From Phyllobacteriaceae bacterium (lineage in GTDB: Bacteria; Pseudomonadota; Alphaproteobacteria; Rhizobiales; Rhizobiaceae), in assembly GCA_023954255.1 (NCBI GenBank), contig JAMLIH010000007.1, positions 1 through 64,000 of the forward strand: a stretch of 64,000 nucleotides of DNA. Direction: 5' to 3'. This document shows, piece after piece, positions 8,642 through 16,699 of the stretch. The notes beneath the pieces are model-generated. The model saw nothing but the letters and a program-made list of their open reading frames with translations. It was not told the origin of the DNA and made no database searches. Numbering within the stretch: position 1 is the first letter of the stretch; each line of letters starts with the position of its first letter. The position numbers and the translations under genes are program-made.

Positions 8642-9061
8642 TCCCCGTATACTCCTTGTCCCCGCCATTTCCTGTACACGGCAATGCCGTGCATTGCCAT
8701 GCGCCTCCTGCCGGCTGCCGGAACAGCCGGGCCTTGAAGTCGGAAGCGGACAGGTTGCAAAACCTGAAAACAGGTGCCCCGTTGCGACCTGCCCGCTCCA
8801 CCATAGGCAACCGGGAGGAGGAAGTTGCCCAGGTCCGCCGCGAATCAAAACCTGAATTCAGTGTAACCGCGAAAAACCGTCCCGCCACAGGCCGCAGGAG
8901 GATTGGCTGGCGAATCTGTGGAGAAGGGCGGAATCAACCTCTTCAGAAGATTCGCTAACAGATTCTTCTGACTCCGCTTTTTCGCCCGGCGGGTCTGTGG
9001 ATAATTTCCGAAATTTTTTTGCCCCTCGCCGGCTCCCGGCGGGGCGGAACCACATGCGCGG
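8642..9061. other. 420-bp intergenic region with hairpins and DnaA-box-like sites
   Basis: No coding gene is seen. Three things stand out. First, 8742-8799 holds four alternating CAGGT/ACCTG blocks that can form a nested hairpin within an imperfect GGAAGCGG/CCGCTCC closing stem. Second, a long hairpin (8928-8977; GCGGA/TCCGC outside, TCAGAAGA/TCTTCTGA inside) is followed on the plus strand by TTTTT, a terminator with no plus-strand gene before it. A promoter-like TTGCGA-16-TAGGCA (8782-8809) could drive a transcript of about 165 bases into it. Third, a perfect DnaA box (TGTGGATAA, 8996-9004) and a one-mismatch copy (TGTGGAGAA, 8917-8925) flank the hairpin next to an AT-rich stretch. Confidence 0.35.
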
Positions 9062-9373
9062 TTACTTCTTCGCGGAAGCAGCCTTCCCGGCAGCTTTGGC
9101 GGCCGGCTTGGCTGCCTTTTCCAGCGCGGCGATTTTGGCTTCCAGCTTGTCGATCCGCTCGGCCAGCCGGTCGTTTTCAGCACGCGCATTGGCCGCCATT
9201 TCCTTCACCGCATCGAAGTCGTCGCGCTTGACGAGATCGAGATTGCCGAGCATCCGCTCTGCCTGATGGCGGAACACGTTCTCCGCCTCCTTGCGCATGC
9301 CCTGCGCAACGCCGGCCGCATCGGTCATCAGTTTTGCAAATTCGTCGAATACGCGATTGGGACCATCGGTCAT
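9062..9373 (-). CDS. UbiK-family ubiquinone biosynthesis accessory factor
   Basis: A 103-residue protein of the BMFP/UbiK family. The N-terminal part (NRVFDEFAKLMTDAAGVAQG, then QAERMLGNLDLV) and the coiled coil (KEMAANARAENDRLAERIDK, LEAKIAALEK) fit the family. The tail is Ala/Lys-rich (KAAKPAAKAAGKAASAKK), which is common in rhizobial members. UbiK supports the Ubi complex in aerobic ubiquinone synthesis and binds lipid; this role is known for gammaproteobacteria and inferred here. AGGAG lies 9 bases before the ATG at 9373. It is divergent from lgt. Confidence 0.82.
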   Translation of the reverse strand: MTDGPNRVFDEFAKLMTDAAGVAQGMRKEAENVFRHQAERMLGNLDLVKRDDFDAVKEMAANARAENDRLAERIDKLEAKIAALEKAAKPAAKAAGKAASAKK

Positions 9374-9522
9374 GGCATCACTCCTGAAGGCTTTGCCGCC
9401 AACCGTGGCGGCGCTGTAGAAATAAGACCGCTGCCAGACCAAATCAACCACCCGGCGCGCGCTTGCCGCACCGCGCCGCCTCCTGTAGGGGACGGACATT
9501 CTGTTCCAGGGGACACCGTTCG

Positions 9523-10398
9523 ATGTCATTTGCAATGCTTGCAGGCGCCATTGCCTTTCCGCAGATCGATCCCGTGGCACTCTCCATCGGCCCTCTTTCA
9601 GTGCACTGGTACGGGCTGGCCTATGTCGCCGGCTTCCTCTTTGCATGGTGGTATGCGCGGCGGCTGGTCTCCAACATCTCGCTGTGGCCGCGGCACAAGA
9701 TGGACAACCTCCCTATCCACCCCGTCGACATCGACGACTTCCTGGTCTGGGCCGTCATCGGCATCATCCTCGGCGGCAGGCTCGGCTATGTCCTGTTCTA
9801 TGAGCTTTCAACCTATCTGGAGAATCCGCTGCGCGTCTTCATGCTGTGGCAGGGCGGCATGAGTTTCCATGGCGGGCTGACCGGCTGTATCCTCGCCATG
9901 ATCGCCTTCGCCCGCTCGCGCGGTTTTTCCGTCTTTCACCTGTTCGACGTGATCGGGCCCAGTTCCACCATCGGCCTGTTTTTCGGCAGAGTGGCCAATT
10001 TCATCAATCAGGAGCTTTACGGCAAGCCGACCGACTTCGCCCTTGGCGTGATCTTCCCGATCACCGGAGACGGCATTCCCCGTCATCCGAGCCAGCTCTA
10101 TGAGGGCATTCTGGAAGGTCTCGTGCTGTTTGCGATCCTGCGCTACCTGACCCATTCGAGAAAGATGTTCGCCCAGCCGGGCTTTGTCGCCGGGGCCTTC
10201 GTCTGCGGCTATGCCATTGCCCGCATCGCGGTCGAATTCGTCCGCCTGCCCGACCCGCAGATCGGCTATCTTCTCGGCGGCTGGCTCACCATGGGCATGG
10301 TGCTGTCGCTTCCCTTCATCGCCATCGGACTGTGGAGCATGGTGACTTCAAGAAACCGCGAACCGAGTTTCCGCCCCGCCCCGCAGGACAGCGAATGA
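9523..10398 (+). CDS. lgt: Prolipoprotein diacylglyceryl transferase
   Basis: A 291-residue multi-pass inner-membrane enzyme that transfers diacylglyceryl from phosphatidylglycerol to the lipobox cysteine of prolipoproteins. Visible signatures are YGLAYVAGF near the N-terminus, GGMSFHGGLTG, the Lgt motif GRVANFINQELYGKP, and HPSQLYEGILEG. The ATG at 9523 gives MSFAMLAGAIAFPQIDP, the normal start; an upstream in-frame codon adds a basic tail without support. Its stop overlaps the start of the methyltransferase by 4 bases (ATGA), making the first gene of a run through 13535. Confidence 0.95.
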   Translation: MSFAMLAGAIAFPQIDPVALSIGPLSVHWYGLAYVAGFLFAWWYARRLVSNISLWPRHKMDNLPIHPVDIDDFLVWAVIGIILGGRLGYVLFYELSTYLENPLRVFMLWQGGMSFHGGLTGCILAMIAFARSRGFSVFHLFDVIGPSSTIGLFFGRVANFINQELYGKPTDFALGVIFPITGDGIPRHPSQLYEGILEGLVLFAILRYLTHSRKMFAQPGFVAGAFVCGYAIARIAVEFVRLPDPQIGYLLGGWLTMGMVLSLPFIAIGLWSMVTSRNREPSFRPAPQDSE

Positions 10399-11510
10399 CC
10401 GCCGGGCAGTTTGCCAGCCTGAAGGAGAAGCTCGCCTTCCAGATCGACCGGCAGGGCCCGATTTCGCTTTCAGCCTACATGCATGCCTGTCTCAACGATC
10501 CGCAATTCGGTTACTACACGACAAGACCGGCAATCGGCGAAACCGCCGATTTCATCACCGCGCCGGAGACAAGCCAGATGTTCGGCGAACTGATCGGCGG
10601 CTGGTGCGTGGCCGCCTGGCAGCAATTGGGTTGTCCGGACCCCTTCTGTCTTGCCGAACCCGGCCCCGGCAGGGGAACGCTAATGGCCGACCTGCTGCGC
10701 GCGGCAAGCCGGGCGGAAGGCTTCATCGAGGCCGCAAGGCTGGTGCTGATAGAGGCCAGCCCACTGATGCGCGGGCGGCAGAAGGCAGCCCTTGAGCCAT
10801 GGGAAGACAGGCTCGGCGGGCTGGAATGGACGGATCGCGTCTCCGCTTTGCCTGCCATGCCGCTGATTGCCGTCGCCAACGAGTTTCTCGATGCCCTGCC
10901 CCTGCGCCAATACATCAAGGCTGAAGCCGGCTGGCGGGAGGCCGGCATCGGCTTGGGCGAGGATGGCAGGCTGATCCGGGTAACCCTGCCCTCGCTGGCC
11001 GATCCGGCCATCCTGCCCGAAGGCGCAGACGGGGAGCCGGAAGGCGCGGTGTTTGAACACGCCCCGGCCCGCGAGGCAGTGATCGAGGAAATCGCCGCCC
11101 GTCTGCTCGAATACCGCGGCGCTGCCCTGTTCATCGACTACGGCCATGCCGTTTCAGGCTTTGGCGATACCTTTCAGGCCATGCGCGGCCATGCCTATGC
11201 CGATCCGCTTGCCGGGCCCGGCACACAGGATCTGACATCCCATGTCGACTTCGAGCGTCTGGCCGCCGCCGCGCGAAGGGCGGGATTGCCCCACGCCGCC
11301 CTCGCCTCTCAGGGCGATTTCCTGCTCGAACTCGGCCTGCTCGAACGTGCCGGCGCGCTTGGACACGGCAAGGATGCGGCGATGCAGGAAACCCTGCGCC
11401 GTCAGGTCGAGCGCCTCGCCGGTCCCGACCAGATGGGGACGCTGTTCAAGGTGCTGCGCCTGACCAACCCGCGGCTGGAACTCCCCGGCTATGGTCAAGC
11501 CGCCGCTTGA
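10395..11510 (+). CDS. SAM-dependent methyltransferase, MidA/NDUFAF7 family
   Basis: A 371-residue class I methyltransferase of the DUF185/MidA group. It has the N-terminal ISLSAYMHACLNDPQFGYY, GETADFITAPETSQMFGEL, motif I EPGPGRGTLMADLLRA, LIEASPLMRGRQ, and ANEFLDALPLRQY. In mitochondria the NDUFAF7 homologue methylates an arginine of complex I subunit NDUFS2; in bacteria the target is probably NuoD but this is inferred. Translation is coupled to lgt by an ATGA overlap. The lgt-MidA-pgeF order is common in rhizobia. Confidence 0.92.
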   Translation: MTAGQFASLKEKLAFQIDRQGPISLSAYMHACLNDPQFGYYTTRPAIGETADFITAPETSQMFGELIGGWCVAAWQQLGCPDPFCLAEPGPGRGTLMADLLRAASRAEGFIEAARLVLIEASPLMRGRQKAALEPWEDRLGGLEWTDRVSALPAMPLIAVANEFLDALPLRQYIKAEAGWREAGIGLGEDGRLIRVTLPSLADPAILPEGADGEPEGAVFEHAPAREAVIEEIAARLLEYRGAALFIDYGHAVSGFGDTFQAMRGHAYADPLAGPGTQDLTSHVDFERLAAAARRAGLPHAALASQGDFLLELGLLERAGALGHGKDAAMQETLRRQVERLAGPDQMGTLFKVLRLTNPRLELPGYGQAAA

Positions 11511-11571
11511 CAGCCAGCTTCCCGGCAACCAAACATCGCCGGATCACGATTGCCAGAAATCCGGGCAGGAA

Positions 11572-12354
11572 ATGAAAGACGGCAAGGCCGAACTGAAACC
11601 CGTCACCGCCAGGACGCTTGCTGGCGACAACATCCGTCACGGCTTCTTCACCCGCGATGGCGGCGTGTCGGATGGCATCTATCGCGGCCTCAACGTCGGC
11701 ATCGGCTCCCGCGACGAGCCCGACAAGGTGCTGGAAAACCGCCACCGCGTCGCTACTCATCTCGATGTGGCACCACAGAACCTTGCTACGCTTTACCAGA
11801 TCCATTCGAGCAGCGTGCTGGAGATCAGCAGGGCACCCGCCGGCGACCGCCCGAAAAGCGATGCGATGGTTACCGACACGCCGGGGATTGCCATTGGCAT
11901 TCTGACGGCAGATTGCGGCCCGGTACTGTTTGCCGATGCCGAAAGCGGTATTATCGGCGCCGCCCATGCCGGCTGGAAGGGCGCCACCGGCGGCATACTC
12001 GAAAACACCGTGACGGCGATGGAGACGCTCGGTGCCCGCCGCGAAAACATCCGCGCCGTGCTCGGCCCCACCATCAGCCAGGCCAATTACGAGGTCGGTC
12101 CGGATTTCGTCGACCGGCTGATGGCGCTCGACCCCGCCAACGACCGCTGGCTGGCTCCTTCCGCGAACGAAGGCCACGCCATGTTCGACCTGCCCGGTTA
12201 TATCGTCAGCCGACTGCAGGCCCTCGGCGTCGCCGCAGAATGGACCGGCGAATGCACCTATGCCGATGAGGACCGCTTCTTCTCCTATCGCCGCACCACC
12301 CATCGCCAGGAGCCGGACTACGGACGGCAGATTTCCGCGATCTGCCTCGCATAG
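11572..12354 (+). CDS. pgeF: PgeF/YfiH multicopper-oxidase-fold purine nucleoside phosphorylase family protein
   Basis: A 260-residue member of the Cu-oxidase_4 (YfiH/LACC1) family. It has IRHGFFTRDGGVSDGIYRGL, the QIHSS segment, TADCGPVLFAD (metal Cys), GAAHAGWKGATGGILENT (metal His) and GECTYADEDRFFSYRR. Family members have been called polyphenol oxidases, peptidoglycan editing factors and purine nucleoside enzymes; the exact role here is open. The start is uncertain: the ATG at 11572 gives the family length, while an in-frame ATG at 11491 would overlap the upstream methyltransferase by 20 bases. It belongs to the lgt run. Confidence 0.88.
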   Translation: MKDGKAELKPVTARTLAGDNIRHGFFTRDGGVSDGIYRGLNVGIGSRDEPDKVLENRHRVATHLDVAPQNLATLYQIHSSSVLEISRAPAGDRPKSDAMVTDTPGIAIGILTADCGPVLFADAESGIIGAAHAGWKGATGGILENTVTAMETLGARRENIRAVLGPTISQANYEVGPDFVDRLMALDPANDRWLAPSANEGHAMFDLPGYIVSRLQALGVAAEWTGECTYADEDRFFSYRRTTHRQEPDYGRQISAICLA

Positions 12355-12383
12355 GCTTTGCGTACACAGCAAAAGGACAGGCC

Positions 12384-13535
12384 ATGGCGCTTCATTTCAC
12401 CCGCAAGGAATATGCTGCCCGCATGGAGCGGCTGAAAGACGAAATGAAAAAGGCCGGTCTCGACGGCATGCTGCTGTTTGCCCAGGAAAGCATGTACTGG
12501 CTGACCGGCTACGACACCTTCGGCTACTGCTTCTTCCAGTGCATGATCGTTTCGGCCAAGGGCGACATCACCCTGCTGACCCGCGCCCCCGATCTGCGCC
12601 AGGCACAACACACCTCCATCGTCGAGGACATCCGTATCTGGCGCGATCACGGCAAGGCGCAACCCGAAAAGGATCTCAAACAGGCCCTAGAAGACCTCGG
12701 CTACAGGAACAAGGCCCTCGGCATCGAACGCAAGACCGTCGGCCTCAACGGCTTCTACGGCGATGCAGTCAACCGCAGCCTGCGCGGTTTTGCACAACTG
12801 GCCGATCATTCGCTGATGGTCGACACCCTGCGCATGGTGAAATCGCCTGCGGAACTGAAGTACATCCGCAAAGCGGGAGAACTGGCCGACGACGCGCTGG
12901 ATGCCGCCATTGTCGCGACCCGTGCCGGAGCCGATGAGGGCGACATTCTCGCCGCCATGCACTCGGCAATCTTCTCGAAAGGCGGCGACTATGCCGGCAA
13001 CGAATTCATCATCGGCTCGGGTGCCGACGCCCTGCTCTGCCGTTACAAGTCCGGTCGCCGCAAGCTTTCGAGGAACGACCAGCTGACGCTCGAATGGGCA
13101 GGCTCCTACCGCCACTATCATGCCGCCATGATGCGCACGATTATCATCGGCAAGCCGAAGAAACGCCATCTGCAGCTTTACGAGGCAAGCCGCGACGCGC
13201 TCAATGCCGTGGCCGGTGCCATGCAGGTCGGCAACACCTTTGGCGACATGTTCGATGCCCATGCGAAAACGCTCGACGAGGCGGGGCTGCGCGAACACCG
13301 TCTCAATGCCTGCGGTTATTCCATGGGAGCCTCCTTCACCCCCTGCTGGATGGATCCGCCGATGATCTACGAAGCCAACCCTACGGTGATCGAGGAAAAC
13401 ATGGTTCTGTTTCACCACATGATTATCGCCGACAGCAGTTCGAAAACGGCGATGACGCTCGGCCGCAGCTACATCGCCACGCGCAAGGGCCCTGTTTGCC
13501 TTTCCCGCCACGAAATTGACCTGATCCGCTGTTAG
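12384..13535 (+). CDS. M24 (pita-bread fold) hydrolase lacking the usual metal ligands
   Basis: A 383-residue protein with an N-terminal creatinase-like domain (LTGYDTFGYCFFQCMIVSA) and a C-terminal M24 domain (VKSPAELKYIRKAGELADDA, EFIIGSGADALLCRYKSGRR). In Xaa-Pro peptidases five ligands (Asp, Asp, His, Glu, Glu) bind two metals. Here the matching places read LEWAGSYRHYHAAMMRT (both Asp replaced), NACGYSMGAS (no His in GHG position) and LFHHMI (no Glu). This suggests a metal-free member such as creatinase or ectoine hydrolase rather than a peptidase; the substrate is unknown. GGACAGGCC precedes the ATG. It is probably the last gene of the lgt run. Confidence 0.82.
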   Translation: MALHFTRKEYAARMERLKDEMKKAGLDGMLLFAQESMYWLTGYDTFGYCFFQCMIVSAKGDITLLTRAPDLRQAQHTSIVEDIRIWRDHGKAQPEKDLKQALEDLGYRNKALGIERKTVGLNGFYGDAVNRSLRGFAQLADHSLMVDTLRMVKSPAELKYIRKAGELADDALDAAIVATRAGADEGDILAAMHSAIFSKGGDYAGNEFIIGSGADALLCRYKSGRRKLSRNDQLTLEWAGSYRHYHAAMMRTIIIGKPKKRHLQLYEASRDALNAVAGAMQVGNTFGDMFDAHAKTLDEAGLREHRLNACGYSMGASFTPCWMDPPMIYEANPTVIEENMVLFHHMIIADSSSKTAMTLGRSYIATRKGPVCLSRHEIDLIRC

Positions 13536-13695
13536 CGGCAAGAATGGGAAAAGGCATATGCGGTGATTCTCCTCCGGAAGCGGCAGAGATGGGAGCAGAT
13601 ACCGTACCTGCCTTGTTGGGAACCGTCACGGGACTGGTTCCGCCGGTAAATGCCCGTCCGGTGGAAACGGGCGGCAAGCGTGCAGGAATTCGGGG

Positions 13696-14319
13696 ATGCG
13701 GCAAATTCACGATCTGACCCTCTCAACCTGGTTTTCTTCAATGTCCGGCAGGGTCGTTGCGGCCTTGATCCTGGTGGCAGCCCTCATCGTGCTGAGCGCC
13801 TGTAATTCAGGCTCTCTGACCGAGGGCCTTGAAAGTGCTGCAAGTCCGCAACCCTCCCAGTCTGTCGGAACCCAGCCCGGTGATGTCAGTGGCGGCACGG
13901 CAACGCTTGACGGCACAACAACCGATCCGGCCGGCCAGCAGACTGCCGCCCTTCCGGCGGGACGGTCGGTAACCTTCCTGCCGGTCTCAAATGCCCCGCA
14001 AACCGCGGTCACCAACCTTGCCCGCTCGATCCGCAACGAGGCGCAGCGACAGGGCGTGCCGGTCGTCGGCTCCGTTCAGCAGGGTGCCGCCTATCAGGTA
14101 AAGGGTTATTTCTCGGCACTGGAGGACGGTTCCGGAACCCTGCTCGTCTATGTCTGGGACATTCTCGACCGCAACAACAAGCGCGTCTACCGCATCAACG
14201 GCCAGGAACAGGCCGGCGGACGCAGTTCCGATCCCTGGGGCGCGGTAACGCCGGCAATGCTCGACCGGGTTGCGCAAACGACCATGGCACAGTTGAAGAG
14301 CTGGCTCTCTACCCGCTAG
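13696..14319 (+). CDS. Putative lipoprotein of unknown function
   Basis: A 207-residue protein with a membrane-export signal (VVAALILVAALIVLSAC) ending in the lipobox LSAC, so it should be acylated by Lgt. A low-complexity Ser/Gly/Thr/Gln linker of about 55 residues follows, then a compact domain with SVTFLPVSNAPQTAVTNL, QGAAYQVKGYFSALEDGSG and VYVWDILDRNNKRVYRI. No family was recognised with certainty; the C-terminal part looks like a periplasmic beta-rich domain. The ATG at 13696 has AGGAA about 9 bases upstream; an ATG at 13741 is a shorter alternative. It lies before prs on the same strand. Confidence 0.75.
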   Translation: MRQIHDLTLSTWFSSMSGRVVAALILVAALIVLSACNSGSLTEGLESAASPQPSQSVGTQPGDVSGGTATLDGTTTDPAGQQTAALPAGRSVTFLPVSNAPQTAVTNLARSIRNEAQRQGVPVVGSVQQGAAYQVKGYFSALEDGSGTLLVYVWDILDRNNKRVYRINGQEQAGGRSSDPWGAVTPAMLDRVAQTTMAQLKSWLSTR

Positions 14320-14387
14320 GGGTTGGTCTTCCCGGAAGTTTTCTACAGTTTAATGCTTGTTGCGGCGGATTGGCGGTCAATCACGCA

Positions 14388-14416
14388 TTGAAGCATCGTG
14401 CCGCTTACCCTATAGA
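14388..14416 (+). promoter_or_regulatory. Predicted prs promoter
   Basis: TTGAAG (14388-14393) and TATAGA (14411-14416) lie 17 bases apart in the gap before prs, a good match to the alphaproteobacterial housekeeping promoter. It predicts a leader of about 60 bases. No terminator-like hairpin was seen between it and the start codon. Confidence 0.55.
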
Positions 14417-14481
14417 CCATCCCCAATAGACTACGGGCAAAAGCGCACCCATCAGCACCATCGGCAAACCGGGCTGGCTTC

Positions 14482-15414
14482 ATGAAACTGTTTGCAGGCA
14501 ACTCGAACCGCTCGCTCGCCGGGCACATCTGCAACTATCTCGATATCCAGCTTGGAAAGGCAAACGTCCGACGCTTTGCCGACCAGGAAATCTTCATCGA
14601 GATTCTGGAAAACGTCCGCGGCGAGGACTGCTTCATTCTGCAGTCCACCTCCTACCCCGCCAACGACCACCTGATGGAACTGCTGATCATGATGGATGCG
14701 CTGCGCCGGGCTTCAGCGCGCCGCATCACGGCGGTGCTTCCCTATTTCGGTTACGCCCGCCAGGACCGCAAACCCGGCCCCCGCACGCCGATCTCGGCCA
14801 AGGTCGTTGCCAACCTGATCACCACCGCCGGTGCCGACCGCATTCTGACGCTCGACCTTCATGCCGCCCAGATCCAGGGCTTTTTCGACATTCCGACCGA
14901 CAACCTTTTCGCCGTGCCGGTGCTCGCCCGCGACGTGAAGGAAAACTACGCGCTTGAAAACGTGATGGTGGTCTCGCCCGATGTCGGCGGCGTGGTTCGC
15001 GCCCGCGCGCTCGCCAAGCGCCTTGATTCCATGCTGGCCATCGTCGACAAGCGCCGCGACCGGCCCGGTGAGTCTGAAGTGATGAACGTCATCGGCGACG
15101 TAAAGGGCAAGGACTGCCTGCTGATCGACGACATCATCGATTCGGGCGGCACGCTGTGCAACGCCGCCGAGGCCCTGCTGGCGAAAGGCGCAACCAGCGT
15201 TACCGCCTACATCACCCACGGCGTGCTGTCGGGCGGCGCAGTGTCGCGCATTACCTCCTCCAAGCTCAAGGAACTGGTGATCACCGATTCCATCGAGCCC
15301 ACTTCCGCCGTGAAGACCGCCCACAACATCCGCGTTGTTTCCGTCGCCGAACTAGTTGGCGAGGCGATCCAGAGAACCGCGCTGGAAAAATCTGTTTCAA
15401 GTTTGTTCGATTGA
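14482..15414 (+). CDS. prs: Ribose-phosphate pyrophosphokinase (PRPP synthetase)
   Basis: A 310-residue enzyme making PRPP from ribose-5-phosphate and ATP, feeding purine, pyrimidine, His, Trp and NAD pathways. It has [60 protein letters not shown] (metal/ATP flag region) and the PRPP loop [20 protein letters not shown]. The length is normal for class I enzymes. A good promoter lies at 14388-14416. Just after the stop an inverted repeat TTTGATGG (15423-15430) / CCATCAAA (15450-15457) spans the gap to the next gene without a U-tract and reaches its ribosome binding site. Confidence 0.95.
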   Translation: MKLFAGNSNRSLAGHICNYLDIQLGKANVRRFADQEIFIEILENVRGEDCFILQSTSYPANDHLMELLIMMDALRRASARRITAVLPYFGYARQDRKPGPRTPISAKVVANLITTAGADRILTLDLHAAQIQGFFDIPTDNLFAVPVLARDVKENYALENVMVVSPDVGGVVRARALAKRLDSMLAIVDKRRDRPGESEVMNVIGDVKGKDCLLIDDIIDSGGTLCNAAEALLAKGATSVTAYITHGVLSGGAVSRITSSKLKELVITDSIEPTSAVKTAHNIRVVSVAELVGEAIQRTALEKSVSSLFD

Positions 15415-15463
15415 TCTTATATTTTGATGGTAGCCACCAAGGCAGCTTCCATCAAAGGGATCA

Positions 15464-15793
15464 ATGTATACCAGCACCAAACATGTAAGCGATGCGCAAA
15501 CCGGCAATGGCTACGATATCTATTATTTGGCCATCATTGCCCTCATGGGTGCCGGTTTCGGAATCTATACCATCAGCGATCAGTTGCCCTTTAACATGAG
15601 CCTGCTCGCCTACATGGCGCTGTTTCTTCTCGTGCCCATGATGTTGGCCTTGTCCCTGTTCAATCGGGTGACCAGTGTCCGTCGAAAACTGCAGATCGAA
15701 CTCGCCGTTGAAGAAGAACAGCGGCTGACGGAAGCTGATGGTGAATTGATCGCGAAGGCGCTGCAAGACCGCAAGCCCGGCAAGAAGAAGTAA
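15464..15793 (+). CDS. Small membrane protein, two predicted helices
   Basis: A 109-residue protein. After a polar N-terminus come two hydrophobic helices (YLAIIALMGAGFGIYTI and LLAYMALFLLVPMMLALSLF) and a charged helical tail (VRRKLQIELAVEEEQRL) ending in KPGKKK. AAGGG precedes the ATG. No family is recognised. The next frame (15795 on) begins directly after this stop and has no ATG, GTG or TTG near its conserved-looking N-terminus, so the two could be one protein joined by +1 frameshifting at the AAGAAGAAGTAAG run, or a pair in which the second uses CTG. Confidence 0.65.
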   Translation: MYTSTKHVSDAQTGNGYDIYYLAIIALMGAGFGIYTISDQLPFNMSLLAYMALFLLVPMMLALSLFNRVTSVRRKLQIELAVEEEQRLTEADGELIAKALQDRKPGKKK

Positions 15794-15794
15794 G

Positions 15795-16178
15795 CTGGCT
15801 GGCCGGACGCACCTTTTCGATGAAGTTGAAAAATGGCTGCGAACGCGCCCAGCCCAACTCGGCCGCGTTCCGGCAAACGAACTGGCTTCCGACTACCTTC
15901 AGGCAGACCATTACATTGGACAAATCGACAACGTCTCCGCACCGCTCAAAACGGGGGAAAAATGGCGATTGGGGCTAAGCGGAACCGGACTGGTTGTTAC
16001 TGTGGCCGGCGCCTTCATTGCCCTGCCGGCCGTGGCCGCCGGTGTGCTGCTGTTCGCTGTAAGCGAAACGGCTGTCCTGCTGGACAATGCCCATCTGGCC
16101 GAGGCAATGGAGAAGATCGAGCGTATCCGGCATTATAAGCAGAGAATACGAGTCGAACTCAACAAACGGGCCGAATGA
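15795..16178 (+). CDS. Small membrane protein with apparent non-canonical (CTG) start
   Basis: The frame stays open from 15750 to 16178 and reads as a plausible protein from residue one after CTG: LAGRTHLFDEVEKWLRTRP, then ELASDYLQADHYIGQID, a hydrophobic stretch (TGLVVTVAGAFIALPAVAAG) with a second segment LLFAVSETAVLL, and a helical basic tail (KIERIRHYKQRIRVELNK). The only standard in-frame start is TTG at 15969, which would remove the N-terminal half just before the helix. CTG at 15795 lies one base after the previous stop codon. Alternatives are +1 frameshift from the gene at 15464 or an indel in the assembly. Function unknown. Confidence 0.5.
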   Translation: MAGRTHLFDEVEKWLRTRPAQLGRVPANELASDYLQADHYIGQIDNVSAPLKTGEKWRLGLSGTGLVVTVAGAFIALPAVAAGVLLFAVSETAVLLDNAHLAEAMEKIERIRHYKQRIRVELNKRAE

Positions 16179-16181
16179 GCG

Positions 16182-16694
16182 ATGCGTCTGGTTCTATTGA
16201 TATCGTCGACTGCCTTCATGGCATCAATCCTGGCTACACCCGCCCACGCCGACACACAAAAGGTAGGCACGCTCGAATGTTTCGTCGATGCCGGCGGCGG
16301 CTACATCGTCGGCTCGACCAAGGATGTCAGTTGCGTGCTCTATGGCGACAATGACGAGGCGCTGGAACACTATGTCGGCGAATTGAAGAAATACGGTGTC
16401 GACATCGGCTTCACCGAAGAATCCCTCATGGTCTGGGACGTTTTCGTTGCAAACGGAAAGACCTATGCACCCGGCTCCCTGGCCGGCAGTTTTGCCGGTG
16501 CATCCGCCAATGCCAGCGTCGCCTTCGGCCTTGGCGCCAGCGTTCTGATCGGCGGGCTGTCGGAGGATTTCGCCCTTCAGCCGGTACAGATAGCAAAGCA
16601 GAAGGGCATCAACATCGCCGTCGGGATCACCCGCATGCAGTTGCAGCAGGTTGCCGCCACCCCCGAAGAGGACAAGACGGAAACCGCCCAGTAA
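16182..16694 (+). CDS. DUF992 family exported protein
   Basis: A 170-residue protein with a signal peptide (MRLVLLISSTAFMASILATP, cleavage near AHA-DT). The mature part fits DUF992: VGTLECFVDAGGGYIVGS, KDVSCVLYG, EHYVGELKKYGVDIGFTEES, LMVWDVFVANG, then GSLAGSFAGASANASVAFGL, SVLIGGLSEDFALQPV and GINIAVGITRMQLQQV. Two cysteines may form a disulphide. DUF992 proteins are periplasmic or surface beta-rich proteins of unknown role, nearly confined to rhizobia and relatives. The ATG follows the previous stop by 3 bases, so it is likely cotranscribed with the two small membrane proteins. Confidence 0.85.
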   Translation: MRLVLLISSTAFMASILATPAHADTQKVGTLECFVDAGGGYIVGSTKDVSCVLYGDNDEALEHYVGELKKYGVDIGFTEESLMVWDVFVANGKTYAPGSLAGSFAGASANASVAFGLGASVLIGGLSEDFALQPVQIAKQKGINIAVGITRMQLQQVAATPEEDKTETAQ

Positions 16695-16699
16695 TAGGG

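Noticed and set aside
8742-8803. tRNA-like 3' end (CCTGCCCGCTCCACCA) preceded by GCA in a loop
   Set aside because: The block is only about 62 bases, the anticodon-like loop would be six bases and no T-stem pairs, so it is not a tRNA.
8996-9004. Chromosomal origin of replication at the DnaA box
   Set aside because: Only one perfect and one near box, no dnaA, dnaN, hemE or repABC nearby.
9021-9045. GCCCCTCGCCGG/CCGGCGGGGC hairpin as terminator of the UbiK gene
   Set aside because: The T-run precedes rather than follows the stem for minus-strand transcription.
15833-16138. 101-codon plus-strand frame starting at an ATG
   Set aside because: It is Arg/Gly/Cys-rich and out of frame with the membrane protein read in the 15795-16178 frame; it is a shadow.
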